A stretch of 64,000 nt of DNA, taken from positions 66,851 through 130,850 of the forward strand of contig NW_006767445.1 in NCBI RefSeq assembly GCF_000264995.1. Direction: 5' to 3'. Origin of the DNA: Punctularia strigosozonata HHB-11173 SS5 (Eukaryota > Basidiomycota > Agaricomycetes > Corticiales > Punctulariaceae). Positions 1 to 10,769 of the stretch are shown in pieces (the first letter of the stretch is position 1; each line of letters opens with the position of its first letter). Below the pieces are notes generated by a model. It had not been told where the DNA came from. It searched no databases and worked only from the letters and a program-made list of their open reading frames with translations. Made by a program: the position numbers and the translations under genes.

Positions 1-240
1 ACTATACAGATACATACCAAATCTATGGGTGCTATATTGACTGCACTTATGAGCTATATATCACTATGTAGCTAGTACTTTGAACTATATTACCTATAGT
101 TACTATATAGCACTATATAGCAACTGACCTACTTCTACATAGCAACCATAGCACTATATAGCAACTGGGCAACTTCTATATAGCAGCCATAGCACTACAA
201 TAGTGTCCATAGTTCTGAGGGGCAGCTATATAGATCAAGA
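1..240. repeat. AT-rich tandem repeat array
   Basis: Short words such as CACTATATAGCAACTG recur throughout this stretch. Two adjacent copies of a 41-42 bp unit are plain at 121-161 and 162-203 (each begins CAACTG, contains ACTTCTA and AGCAnCCATAGCACTA). More degenerate copies fill 40-120. The array abuts the 3' side of the divergent mobile-element-like gene that runs leftwards (308-4078), so it may be 3' or terminal sequence of that element, or an intronic minisatellite if the gene continues beyond the window edge. Confidence 0.7.
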
Positions 241-307
241 TTTTTTCAGATGTGCATCTGGAACAATGAAGAGCTCCAGAATAATCACAGTATCATCTTG
301 TGGACGA

Positions 308-3300
308 TTAAGTGATGAAGATGCTGTGAGGATTAAGGCAATCCTCCCTGCAATGATATTGCTCTAAAGCACCGTCAGTAACTGATAATGTATAGGGAAT
401 GTAATTCACCTCAGTTTGAGCAGCAAAAACCCATGAGCCTTCATGACATCGGTCGGATGATTGGGCGGTGATGTATTTGCTCTTGACCCAGTTCAGGCCT
501 GTCTTCCCTGTTGGCTCGCTCAGCTGAGAGAAATGTGCACCCAAGGCTTGTGCCCATGTTGATATGTCCCGAAGAGATTGTGGAAGCAAGCCCACGTGAC
601 CTGATTTCCAAATGGGAATTGATTGAATGAGGAGTCAAGTGATAACGTACCAGGTGACACCTCCGCTGTATCATTCCAACCTAGCCGTCCCTGAAGAGCA
701 CGATTCTCTTGGAATAAATCCCGAATTTTCTTTCCCGCTTGTATCCAATCTCCTTGATCATTCTTCCAAAATCCACCACTAGCTTGATGTTTGAACCGCT
801 CCATATCAGCTGTGGTAGCTGCGATATCATGGCTGGGTGCATGATGATTTGACAGAACACTACACAGACGAAAAATGCTGTTCCAGCATTCAAAAACTTC
901 AGTGTGATAGAGGATAGCAGGACCGTGCCGTTGCACATTGGGAACCAGGTATGTGAGGATACGGAGCTTGATTTTGTTGACAATTCTTGATGGATCCAAC
1001 TCCGCCCAGTAGTCCAAAACATTGGCAATGAGTATGGTCAAGTCAGCCTGAAGGTTCAGATCAGTTTTACTTATTGGAAATGTAGAGCCACGTACAATAT
1101 ACAAGCTCATGTTTCTAATCTCTGTATACCAGATCAAGGCACCTAGCTCGCAATTTGCAAGCCATAGCTTAAACACTGTATCAGGGCATAAGTTTCCGTG
1201 CAAGTGGAACGATCCCAGCTGTTGTAGAGTCTTGAAATGCTTGCCGATGAGGGAATTCTTATACTGAGCGATGTAATATGCCCGTATGGACGGTATAGTG
1301 AGTCCATCCATAGATGATGACTGGAGACGTATCGCAAATGTCTTGTCCTTCTGTTTATCCCAGGTATTGCTGGTTGCATGCCATAGGTATTTGTCGGTGC
1401 CCAGCAAGACTGTATGGAGGATCTCCACAGGAGTGTCTTGATGAACATCAAGACCTATAATATCTTCAGTGTGTATTTCCAATGATCTTACATATAGCAT
1501 ACCCTCTACAGATAACATCCGGTTGTAATGATCACCAGGTCGGATCTTGCTCCGTAGCTCTATAACCAGAATGTTAGTATTTGTATCACTCATAAGCAGA
1601 TAAGTATTGACCTGAACCAATTGGTAGTGCATGGTAGCGCTCAGGGGGCTGGAGCACCAGCCAATCATACAGTTCTTGCTGAATATCACAAACAATCTGA
1701 GCCCTAACTTCTCTCCTTGCATCGCCTTTGAGGCTTTTGCTTCTGAGCCTCACATCCATAGTGTCTGTATCATGAAGTCGCTCCCTCTGTAGCTGGCGAG
1801 CTTGATGTATTAAAACCCCGATCCAATGTTGTGCAATTTTATCCTTGACCCCTGTTGCTGTTTGCAGAGCATCCACAGTAGATTGAACACCTAGGCATGC
1901 AGCCCACAACTGTTCTTGGATTGTGTTAATGGTATCCTGAGGTGTGCGCAATATGCCCGGCTATGCATAGCAATATATCAGTAACAATCCCTTCATGTAG
2001 GAGACATCACCTACATAAAACAGCTTTTCATATCCTGCATCAGTTTCCTTCTCTGCTTTAGTGCCACCGGTAGTATCCACTCTTGAGTTAAAGTTTGCAT
2101 TGACACCAATATGAGAGCATGTTTCTGACTGCTGAGGATTGTCGGCTGGAAGTACATGGGTCATAATCCGAAATATGACTTCCTGCATCAGCTCGCAGTC
2201 ATAGGCAACATGCCGCGCTGGTGAATCACTGGTGACTAATTCAGTGACGGTTGGAAAAACCCAGCGAGGTACACACATCTGCTGCTGCATAGCATCGAGC
2301 TGTTCACTTGATGATGCGTGAGGTGACGTTGAGCAGAAGTGAATGAAGTATTCCTGAGATAGCTTGGTGTGTGGTAGACTTGCGTTTGCAAGATACACAT
2401 TGGTGTGGGGGTTATACTGCTTGCTGACATTTCCTGATACATCATCACTCCAAACCATAGCAAGGAGTGTGAATGCAGGACAATTATTTGCAATTTTACG
2501 GATAGCATTTGGCATTGTGTGTGCCCATGCCGGTGCTCCATCTCAAAATGATATTAGTCCTACCCCATACAAAGTTATAGTGAACATACCTGTGAACGCA
2601 ATCTCGCCATGTAATGCTATGAGATCTGGGTAATTTGCCTTGAGCCGTTGACATCTGACTAGCTGTGTATCTGGATCATAAAGTCCGAATCGGCCATCCT
2701 GTATTATTTACATTGGGATGTGAGCTATATCCGAGCTCAAACATGGATTAAGTACCTCCATTATCTGAGCCTGATACACCTCTGCATACTCTGCATTTGA
2801 TTTCGTGACCCAACGCTTGGGGATCACATACCGCCCGTCATCTAATTGTGCTAACTCCTGGATATAGAAGTGTCGATGCCCAGCCAATTTCCAGTCAGCC
2901 CACATGGGAGAAAGCAGTGTGTCATCGATGTGTTTCAGTGCCTTTCCAGCTTGCCAAGCCTCTGAAACTGGTCCAGTAATGTCAACATATGGATGAATGA
3001 AAGGCCGAACTCGGGGATTCGCCCAATCCTACCACTTATGAGTATTGATCATATTATAGTAAGTAGAGCCATACCATTGCAAATAGCGATGCGGGGCTAT
3101 TCATGTAAAATTGGTTGCCCAGTGATGACACATGACATTTTGTTGACACAAGCTGACATGCGAGTTCTGCTTGCTTCTTCCGAAGTGCATAGAAGGATGG
3201 CACGTCAGGTGTTCCGCATTCACGCATTACCCAAATGATGGCTTTCAGATGGTCGTCAGAAAGACGGAGGCGTGGCAGGTTATCTAGCATGTCCAGCATA

Positions 3301-4078
3301 AACATCTGTGTGTCGTTAACAATTACAAGTCATTTATACCTAGGTAACACATACCGTCTTACTGCCATGGGGAAACCAGTCTTGGGTAGTTTCATGTGGC
3401 TGATAAGTGTATCCATCCTCATCGTCCTCATCCAACATTTCTAATATAGTGATCAGAGTATGACTAGCCAGATAAAATAATTACGTACCAATCTCACGTA
3501 TTGCACGCATGACATTGGACTCAGTGGCATCACCCGCTCCGGAGTCATCAGGGTCATAAGGTTGCCACTGCTTTGCATACAGAGCATGGTTGATATGCTC
3601 AAGATGCTTCAGTTGTAAGGCAATGTGGTCACGGTGACTATCTGGTTCGACATCACCAACGGTAAACAATATCAGGGTACCATCGGGGTTTGCATATCCT
3701 TCGTCCATGATCGAAATGCCTTGTAATGCAGTGGACAACAGTGGTTCTGTAGATGAAGTACTGGGAGTAGGAGGCCTAGTTTCAGGATAGGATAGTTGTG
3801 CAGCAGCAATGCTAGGAAGCGTAGGCATTAGCCTGTGAGATGACGAAGACTTGCGAGCTTTAAGCTGAACCGCTTGACTGTGCTGCTTGGTTTTCATGTG
3901 GGCAGGCAACCCTGCACGCTTGAAAGGTTTACCATAACGCGGATCAACTGTCCTGCATACAAGACAAATAATGTCACCATTCTCCTGAGTCTCAAACTCT
4001 GTGTATGACTCAATGAAGTGTAGCAAGATATATGAAAGAAATGCACTCACCTGTCTCATCCAAAACAATCTTGGGCAT
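308..4078 (-). CDS. Large multi-exon protein of a multi-copy, transposon-like basidiomycete family
   Basis: Starts at the ATG at 4078 (MPKIVLDET); a short first exon splices at 4050 to 3998, giving an N-terminal zinc-finger-like segment (CLVC...HMKTKQH, about residues 16-45). An acidic linker follows, then family blocks: FYALRKKQAEL (near 3190), WADWKLAGHRHFYIQEL (near 2870), DVSGNVSKQYNPHTN and STSPHASSSEQ (2280-2450), GGTKAEKETDAGY (2050), PVEILHTVLLG (1410), YIAQYKNSLIGKHFK (1240), KIKLRILTYL (960) and LSNHHAPSHDIA (830). From memory this block order marks a very abundant, unnamed agaricomycete protein family found in high copy and near transposons; no catalytic motif can be assigned. At least seven introns. 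A last segment (from 595 down to about 240) looks coding in two frames that do not join cleanly by eye, so the C-terminus is uncertain. It could be a transposase or an accessory protein of an element. It shares a 243-bp divergent promoter with the + strand gene at 4322. Confidence 0.6.
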
Positions 4079-4321
4079 GGCTATTGCAGACTGTTGTCGC
4101 TGCAGTGACAGTGAGTGTCTGAGGGAGAGATGTGTTATCGTGATTGAGATCAGACCCCGTTGCTGTCTATCATGTGACCGTGGTAACTCCCTCTGCTGCA
4201 CTCGCTGGCAGACTCGTGTTCATCCTCTGTCTCCCTCTTTCTTTCTTCCTTTCGTTTTCCCTGCCTTCTCGTCTCCTGGAGGCACTACGATACACTTCGC
4301 ATACTTTAATTTGACAGAACA
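4079..4321. promoter_or_regulatory. Shared divergent promoter region
   Basis: The 243 bp between the two outward-facing start codons must contain both promoters. It has a strong pyrimidine tract on the + strand (about 4220-4275, CTCCCTCTTTCTTTCTTCC), typical of fungal core promoters, followed by ACAATGG at the + strand start. No TATA box is evident. Confidence 0.4.
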
Positions 4322-5651
4322 ATGGCTACTCAACTCACTCTGGCACAGAGGGCAGCACGCCTCCCTGTCCCCACCCGCCACTCACTTTTTCAGAGACAAG
4401 TATCTTCGGATGATGGTGAGGATAGGGACAACCATGAGCTCCCTGATCAGGTGTCCCAGCCGCAGCCATCACGAACAAGCCGAAAGCGGACTGCGGATGA
4501 CCTTGGTCAGCTTGCAACAGCGGAGGCACGCCGCCTCAAGTTGCCAAAGGCCGAAGGTGATGAACTCGTGCAGTTCGCACAGGTTATATGATACTGTACA
4601 TGGTGTATTCCAGCTTCCTGACATGCCCTTATAGGCTCCCGATGGTGACCATGTTATTCGACTCGCGGCAATGATCCTGGATCTGCAGAGAACTATCGGA
4701 AGACTCACCCCTCCCGACGCTGTCTGGCCCATGCCAGAGTCACTCCGTGTTTGTTTGTATTACTTACTTTGCACAATCCTTCTGATGGCTCATATCGCAG
4801 AAGAAGATTGACTTACACGCAGTCACTCTTTTGCTCTCGCCCAACATCCCTTTCTACCGTGACGATATCAAGGAAACCCTATTGGTAAGGAGTTTCCGGA
4901 ATATACAAGCACCGTATTGAATTTGCGCAGACATTGCTGGAGAATCACCCAAGTTGGGGTGTCCCAATAAATGCCCGCAATGACGAATCTCAGTGGAGCA
5001 CAATCGTGTTGCGTGTTGCTCGTAAGCTTACGGATGCCCGTCACAAAATACGCAGTCATGTCGGCCGTTGTACGCTCATCATGGCATCGTCTACTCACTG
5101 TCGTATGTGACCAGATCCTCAAGTCCCTCGGGGATCAGCAGAAGGATGCCCAAACGGGCACGGTAACATTCACGAACAGCACCAACATCTACGACCTCTG
5201 CAAGCTGCTCTGCAAGATTGTCCCGCAACACAAACTCGTTGTTACTCTGGAGATGATGGCCCGAGTCTCCGTTTTGGTAAGCAATCATTGCGCTGCCCCT
5301 TGTTCAAACCTGACCACATTTTTACGCAGAGGAACATCCTCGCCTGCAACTTGGAACACCCGGATTTCTGGATTTTCGCTGATAAGGAGCTCGAAGGATT
5401 ACGGAATGGGGCTCAGGATGCGAAGGACCTCAGCGAGTACGCTATCGTGTCCTGTTTTCCGTTCTATGTTGACTAAAACCCACTATAGCAACATCAACAA
5501 GCTCCTCTACGAAGATATCGCGAGCTATGGCCACTTTGACCTCGAAACCATCATCGGCGTTCACCCATCCACCATTCAAGACACTGCCGACAGCGCAGCA
5601 TTGGACGCGACCACCGCCATTGCAGCTACTACCGCCGACTCTGAAGCTTAG
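4322..5651 (+). CDS. Hypothetical protein paired divergently with the transposon-like gene
   Basis: Six exons can be joined by frame: the ATG at 4322 (MATQLTLAQRAARLPVPTRH), a basic/acidic linker with RTSRKRTADD, then APDGDHVIRLAAMILDL after an intron ending about 4633, KKIDLHAVTLLLSPNIPFYRDD, NHPSWGVPINARNDESQW, TNIYDLCKLLCKIVPQ, NILACNLEHPDFWIFADKEL, and a terminal exon NINKLLYEDIASYGHFDLE ending TADSEA at the TAG 5649-5651. About 340 residues. No enzymatic motif and no membrane segment; probably alpha-helical. Proteins with this pattern (Arg-Lys-Arg tract, LSPN segment, HPxWGxP, DLC) recur in many copies in wood-rot genomes, from memory, with no assigned function. The head-to-head arrangement with the 308-4078 gene suggests both belong to one mobile unit. 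The last exon region is duplicated just downstream. Confidence 0.55.
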
Positions 5652-5915
5652 TTCGGACCACCAGAAGGTTGCGGAATGGGGCTCAGGTTGTGAACGACCT
5701 CAACGAGTGCGTTATCGCTCCATGTTTGCCGTTCCGCGTTAACTGATACCCATTATAATATCATCGACAGAGTTCTCTGTAATGAGATCATGCACAATGG
5801 CCACTTGAACCTCAAAACCGTCACCGTTGCCCACCCATCCGACGTCGAAAACACCGCAGACAAGGCAGCATTCGATGCTGCTGCCACCAATGCAGCTACC
5901 ATCGCGACCTCCGAC
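5393..5915 (+). repeat. Tandem duplication of the terminal intron and exon of the 4322 gene
   Basis: The segment 5393-5645 (end of the penultimate exon, last intron, last exon) recurs diverged at 5664-5915. Shared landmarks in order: CGGAATGGGGCTCAG, GACCTCA(A/G)CGAGT, a short intron with GCTATCG/GTTATCG, then (C/A)ATGGCCACTT and CACCCATCC. The second copy has one base missing early (GGTTGCGG against GGATTACGG) and no link to an upstream exon, so it is probably a non-coding relic of a local duplication, though it could act as an alternative terminal exon (NGHLNLKTVTVAHPSD). Confidence 0.7.
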
Positions 5916-7519
5916 CACCAATCTGCACTACCAGTCACTCATCTGTCGATATCCATTGCCAGGCATCTCGCATCCTCGCATTCTCCTCAGCGCCATAGCA
6001 CCGTATCGGACTATACACACTCTTTAATCTACGAACCAGTTTTATTCACTGTCTGTACTGTTTCCTACGCGCAGTACCAGTCGCAAAAAAACAGTGCATT
6101 CATCCTCAGTCGTGTTCGTGTCCGAGTCCCCTGAAGATGTGGTCCACCCGGTCCCTTGTCAATCGCATCCGATGAACTCCCTTCAGGACCTGACGCTGTT
6201 CACCTTGATGACCCGACACGACCACCTCCGATGAGCTCGTCGTCTCTCTGCTGTCACCAAACTGATGCAACGTCCAGAATATCTTCGTCGCACCCGTGTT
6301 GATCTCGCGATCAGTGAGCACTCTCTGTATGCTATATGTTACACGCCATATCGACTATGATACGCACGTCCCAATGTTACTTCGTCAACCGCTCCCCTGT
6401 CACATCTGCGAGCTCAAACTGACATCCTGCTGGACCTCCCATGAAGTCGTCTCATCGGAGCCTCATAAAACGAGGATTGGATTGCCGATCGGGCATCACG
6501 CTGGTACCTTGTGTCATCAATCGGGTCATGAGTGATGATCCCTGTCTGACTCTCACCAGGAGAACACGCTCGACAGGGGGTGTAGTATCGGATTGTCGAG
6601 CTAGTTTGAGACAGCGTGACATTGTAGGTGTGAGAACGCTTACATGATGTATTGATATCGTTCTTTCCATGTGATGTATCAGTGGGCCGAGCCGCCGAAG
6701 TCTCTCTCCCTCTTATCGGGATCAGTTATATAATTGTAGTGCGCTTTACTTTCTCTGCGTAATGACACTTTCGTGACTTTCCGTGTCTGGACCGAAATTT
6801 GAGCGCTTGATAAGATAGACCAGGGTAACGGCCGCTCTGCTGACCGTGAGAAGTAATTCGTGTTCAGACAGATCAACCAAGAAACATCCCACGGTCAGAA
6901 AGGGTCAATTCGTGAGTGCCCGTTCAGAATGCCTACAGTAGGGTCAGGCCCCTCTCGACAGATCATTCCCTTCGACAGCTCGGATAGCTGTTGGAAGCCT
7001 CTCGATATGCCCACTAAATTCCCACAACGCTCACGCTATGCGCATGAAGATTGAATACTGACCTTCAGTAGGCCATACAGCAACAAGGCGTTGGAACAAG
7101 GACTTATCCATTCCGAGCCTTATCATGTGGTTGGCGTTGATAGCTTGGCATGCATAGTGCGCTAGATGTCTGTGCAAACTCTTCCTTCCATGGAATGCTG
7201 CGTAAGAAGATCCTTTCGTTGTTCCTGACCCTGGCTCAGACATCCTGTCATTGCGCATCGCCAAGCGCAAGTGGACCGTCTTACCTTCACCCGATACGCA
7301 CAGGGATTTGCCCTCCAGGTATCTCGCATTTTCATTATAGACTTTGCTAGTCACTGAAAAATGACAGCGTGGTTGGGATTGCGCACAGCAATGATACACA
7401 CACGTCCAAATTTGCGCGACATGCGGAAGAGCGTCCCAAGGCCGTGTAGCCGCATATAATAGAAGCCCAGCTCAAGGCCCTTCCCCGCTGCTTCTCGACT
7501 CCACATCGCCGCTGATTGC
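5916..7519. other. Long stretch without a recognisable gene
   Basis: Only short open frames of biased composition occur and no splice-joined reading produced a recognisable protein. No RNA gene, inverted repeat or terminal repeat was found by eye. It separates the mobile-like unit from the GPCR gene and includes that gene's promoter. Confidence 0.4.
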
Positions 7520-9149
7520 ATGGACAAGACCTCCGTGCCCTACATCGTCGACCCACGTCTTGGGACGTTCTGCGATGCGGACGAGCTCGCTTTGTCCGAT
7601 ACGAAGGGGCCCGACGTGAGGATACATTGCTTGACGAGAGGACAGGCTATTGGAGTCTCTGTGCGTTTCCATTTGTTACGACTACGTGTGGCTGTCTCTA
7701 GTGCTAACCGAAGGCTCGCTGCGCAGCTCTCTGCGGAGTCCGGCTTCATATCTTTTATCGCCCTCCTCGTACTTGCCTTCCTCGTCGTCGTACGCTGCCA
7801 GTTGGTTTTCCATTTGAGTTCTCTCGCTGAACTGGTTGTTTCTCAGCGTAACAGACTTCGTGGGCGCAGGATTGTCAAAGCCCCGTTGGACGTACACATG
7901 TTGCACCTCTTCCTCGCCGAGCTATTTCAGTCTGTTGGCATCATGATGGATACACACTGGGTTGTGAAGGGGAAAGTTGAAGCTGGGATGTTTTGTAATG
8001 CTCAAGGTGAATGGTCTCTATGACATCTGCGAGTCGTTGGACTGACAGTTTCCCCTACCTCCTACAGGTGCGATCAGGCAGATAGGGGAAGCTGGCGTCG
8101 CGATGATCCTACTTGTAAGCATCACTCCTCGTGGCATGGGCGGAGATCACTCAATTACGTTCTCGTCGTAGATAATCGCAATCCATACGTTCATCGTCGT
8201 ATGGTTTCGCCCCAGACTATCTAATAACCTACGTGGCGCGTGGATCGCAATGTTAGTAGTATGGCTCTATCTCGTTCTCTTCGTTGCTATCTCCATCAGC
8301 ATCCACTCAGGCGATGAGAGGCCCTTTGAGAGTCCCGCACCTGTACGTCTTCTCGTCACTCGTCACCTTCCTCTCGTCGGATTACATGGACTGAAGAGGA
8401 CACTTATCTCCAGTTCTGGTGTTGGATCGGTTCCTCGTACACCGCCGAACGCATACTTGGCCAGTACCTGTGGTTCTGGACTACTGTATTGGTCTCGCTC
8501 GTGTTGTACTTGTTGCTCTTCCTCCTCGCGCGAGGCAACGTGAACACGGACCCGGAACGCTGGTGGAGGTTCAGCTTCCAGCGACGCACTCATTGCGTTA
8601 GTCAGGGGAAGGACGGTAGCGAGACGGTGAATAGAGCAGCGTTTGGAATGATTTCGTGAGTTCTCCGAGTACGGTGTTCGATGGTGTTGTTTCTGATGGT
8701 GGCTCCTGGGCATAGTTACCCTGTGGTGTATTCCCTCACCGTTTTGCCACTTTCTATCGCTCGATGGACGACATTTGTGAATGGTGAGCCACGCCACTAT
8801 CGCATCATGGCCAGCAGGCTATCAACACGCGCTCATCTCTATCACAGGTCCCGTGCCCTCAGCCGCGACGTTCTCTACCGTCGTCATTCTCGGCCTTTCC
8901 GGTTTGTTCAACGTCCTCCTACTTCTGTATGCTCGCCCAAACCTCCTCGGATTCAATACGCTGGATAGCTATGCGTCCCGCGCGCGGAGAAGCGATGAGG
9001 AGGCGAGCCATGTGACGGGCGGCGCACCCAGTGTCGTCGAGTCCGATGCCACGTCGATTGAAGCGCGCGTGTACGAGGAGGATCACCTTGCGTCGTGCGA
9101 TGCTTCTTTCCGAGCTGCGAATAGGTCATCTGCTGATCCTGAGCCATGA
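7520..9149 (+). CDS. Seven-transmembrane GPCR, Git3/cAMP-receptor-like fungal family
   Basis: Starts MDKTSVPYIVDPRLG at 7520. After an extracellular N-terminus, helices appear in order: FISFIALLVLAFLV (7744), VHMLHLFLAELFQSVGIMM (7895), AIRQIGEAGVAMILL (8070), IIAIHTFIVVWF (8170), IAMLVVWLYLVLFVAISISI (8245), ILGQYLWFWTTVLVSLVLYL (8453), YPVVYSLTVLPLSIARW (8720) and ATFSTVVILGLSGLFNVLLL (8868). The FCNAQG loop motif and the YPxVYxxxVLPLxIARW helix are hallmarks of the fungal carbon-sensing/cAMP-like receptors. A hydrophilic acidic tail of about 65 residues precedes the TGA at 9147. At least six short introns split it (donors near 7661, 7788, 8006, 8116, 8344, 8658). About 420 residues, plasma membrane. 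The ligand is unknown; by family it would signal through a heterotrimeric G protein to cAMP. Confidence 0.85.
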
Positions 9150-9929
9150 GAGGTAGGTCTTCGTGATCCTTACAATCACACAAAAAATGAACATCTCTGC
9201 ACATTGATTGCCTTGTATCGTGTCTGCACTTGAGTCATAGATGGCTATATCTGCGACTTAGTTGGGGGCATCTTAAGGAGCATCTATTCCGAGAAGCGCT
9301 ATGAGGTGCGCACTCTGCACTCATGGGCGGAAAGTGTTGAGCGGTGGCAAAAAGCAAGGTTCGCGGCTGCGGAAAACCGGACACACTGATGACATCACGT
9401 GACTCAGTGAACAGCATGACCACCTGGTCATTCGTGAATCGACGACAGCAATGCTATGGGCACTACGGAGACCATCGATATTCAAGTCGTCTACGCTCCC
9501 TGCCCCCCGAGCTACAGCACTCAGGGGTCTGTGGAGGGATTCCCGCTGGTGGTCAGTGTCAGCCTGGGTCTTTGTTGGATAACTGCACACACTGCGCATA
9601 TGCACCCGGCGTTGCTCCAGCACATTCCCCAGCGATGGCACAATCTTAATATCACATATCGCAGTTGGCGGGCGCGTTCCATCTTTACTCACGAGATGCT
9701 GACAGATAATTCGCGGCCTAAACAACGAGATTCTCGCTGAGGAGCCACTGAGCGGGCCTTCAGAAGACACGAGACCCATCAGGATCTGTTCACGGAAACG
9801 CTCGCCATTTGCGCCCGTTGGTGAGTTTCCATGGCCTGCGCGTAGCTTTGCAGGCAGCGGTACGCCTGCCTACTAAACGAGTGCGAGTGCAAGATCGTGA
9901 TTCCGTGTTTCTAATGTTTCCGTAGACAC
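9150..9929. other. Intergenic, no gene recognised
   Basis: Overlapping open frames on both strands (9235-9779) show no family motif and no consistent splicing. The missing 5' half of the P450 relic that follows was looked for here and not found. Confidence 0.4.
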
Positions 9930-10769
9930 CACGAGCGCCTCGCTAGCACGAACGCTCGAGATGTTACGTGCGCGCCAGGACATCCAAGAAGGCTGCGGGA
10001 CGAAGTCGCCGCGGCTTTTCCGGAAAGTCGGTCGCTGGAACACGACCGGCTTCTAGCGCTGCCCTACTTGGACGCGGTCGTCAAAGAGGTCCTGCGCTTG
10101 TACCCTCCGGCCCACGTCTTCTTCAGGAACGCGCGAGAAGACGTCATCCTCCCGCTGCGGTTTCCGGGGTCCGGAACGGACCGACGAGCGATAGACGAGA
10201 TCCCGGTGCGCAAGCATCCAGGGGATTTTGCTAGGTATCGCTGGTTGTAACAGAGACGAACGTGTCTGGGGCGCGGACGCGAAGGACTTCAACCCGGGGA
10301 GGTGGCTCGAGGGACTGTCGGAAAGCGTATCGCAGGCGCAAGTGCCGAGCGTTTACGCAAACCAGTTCAGCACATTTTTTACTTGTCCTTCGCTGACTTG
10401 GCGCATTAACATTTCGATATGGGTGCTTCTATACAGGATGGCGTTCCTCAGTGGACCCCGGTCATGCTTGGGATTCAAGTTTGCAGAGATAGAGATCAGT
10501 AAGTCCTTATCCCCCCAGCCCGTGTTGACCACTCGATTCCTTCCTGTTAACGTCATTAAACCGCGTGTGCAGAGGTGGTGATAGCTGCTCTGATGCGGGA
10601 TTTCGCATTCTATCCTTCTTTCAAGGAACGCGTTGTCTGGAAGCTGTCGTTCGTGAGTCAGCCTTGCACCGCAAGACGGGAGGACGAGCCACCTCACATG
10701 TCGATACGTGTCGAGTTGGTGCGACGGACGCGAGGGGATACGCGCGTCGACGAGAAGGAGGTGTATTGA
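9930..10769 (+). pseudogene. Cytochrome P450, C-terminal half, relic
   Basis: The segment reads as the second half of a P450: DTTSASLARTLEML (I-helix oxygen-binding threonine pair, after the acceptor at about 9926), then RLRDEVAAAFPESRSL, the K-helix ExxR as KEVLRLYPP (10086), the PERF-type FNPGRWLEG (10290), the haem loop FLSGPRSCLGFKFAEIE with cysteine ligand (10443) and a final exon ending in RVDEKEVY at 10769. The N-terminal anchor and helices A-H are absent upstream. The frame must shift between the I-helix and RLRDEV (about 9990) and again after PVRK (about 10215), where one base appears lost or gained each time. It is therefore best called a truncated pseudogene. Introns at 10362 and 10500 remain intact, so it decayed from a gene and is not a retrocopy. 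Confidence 0.75.
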
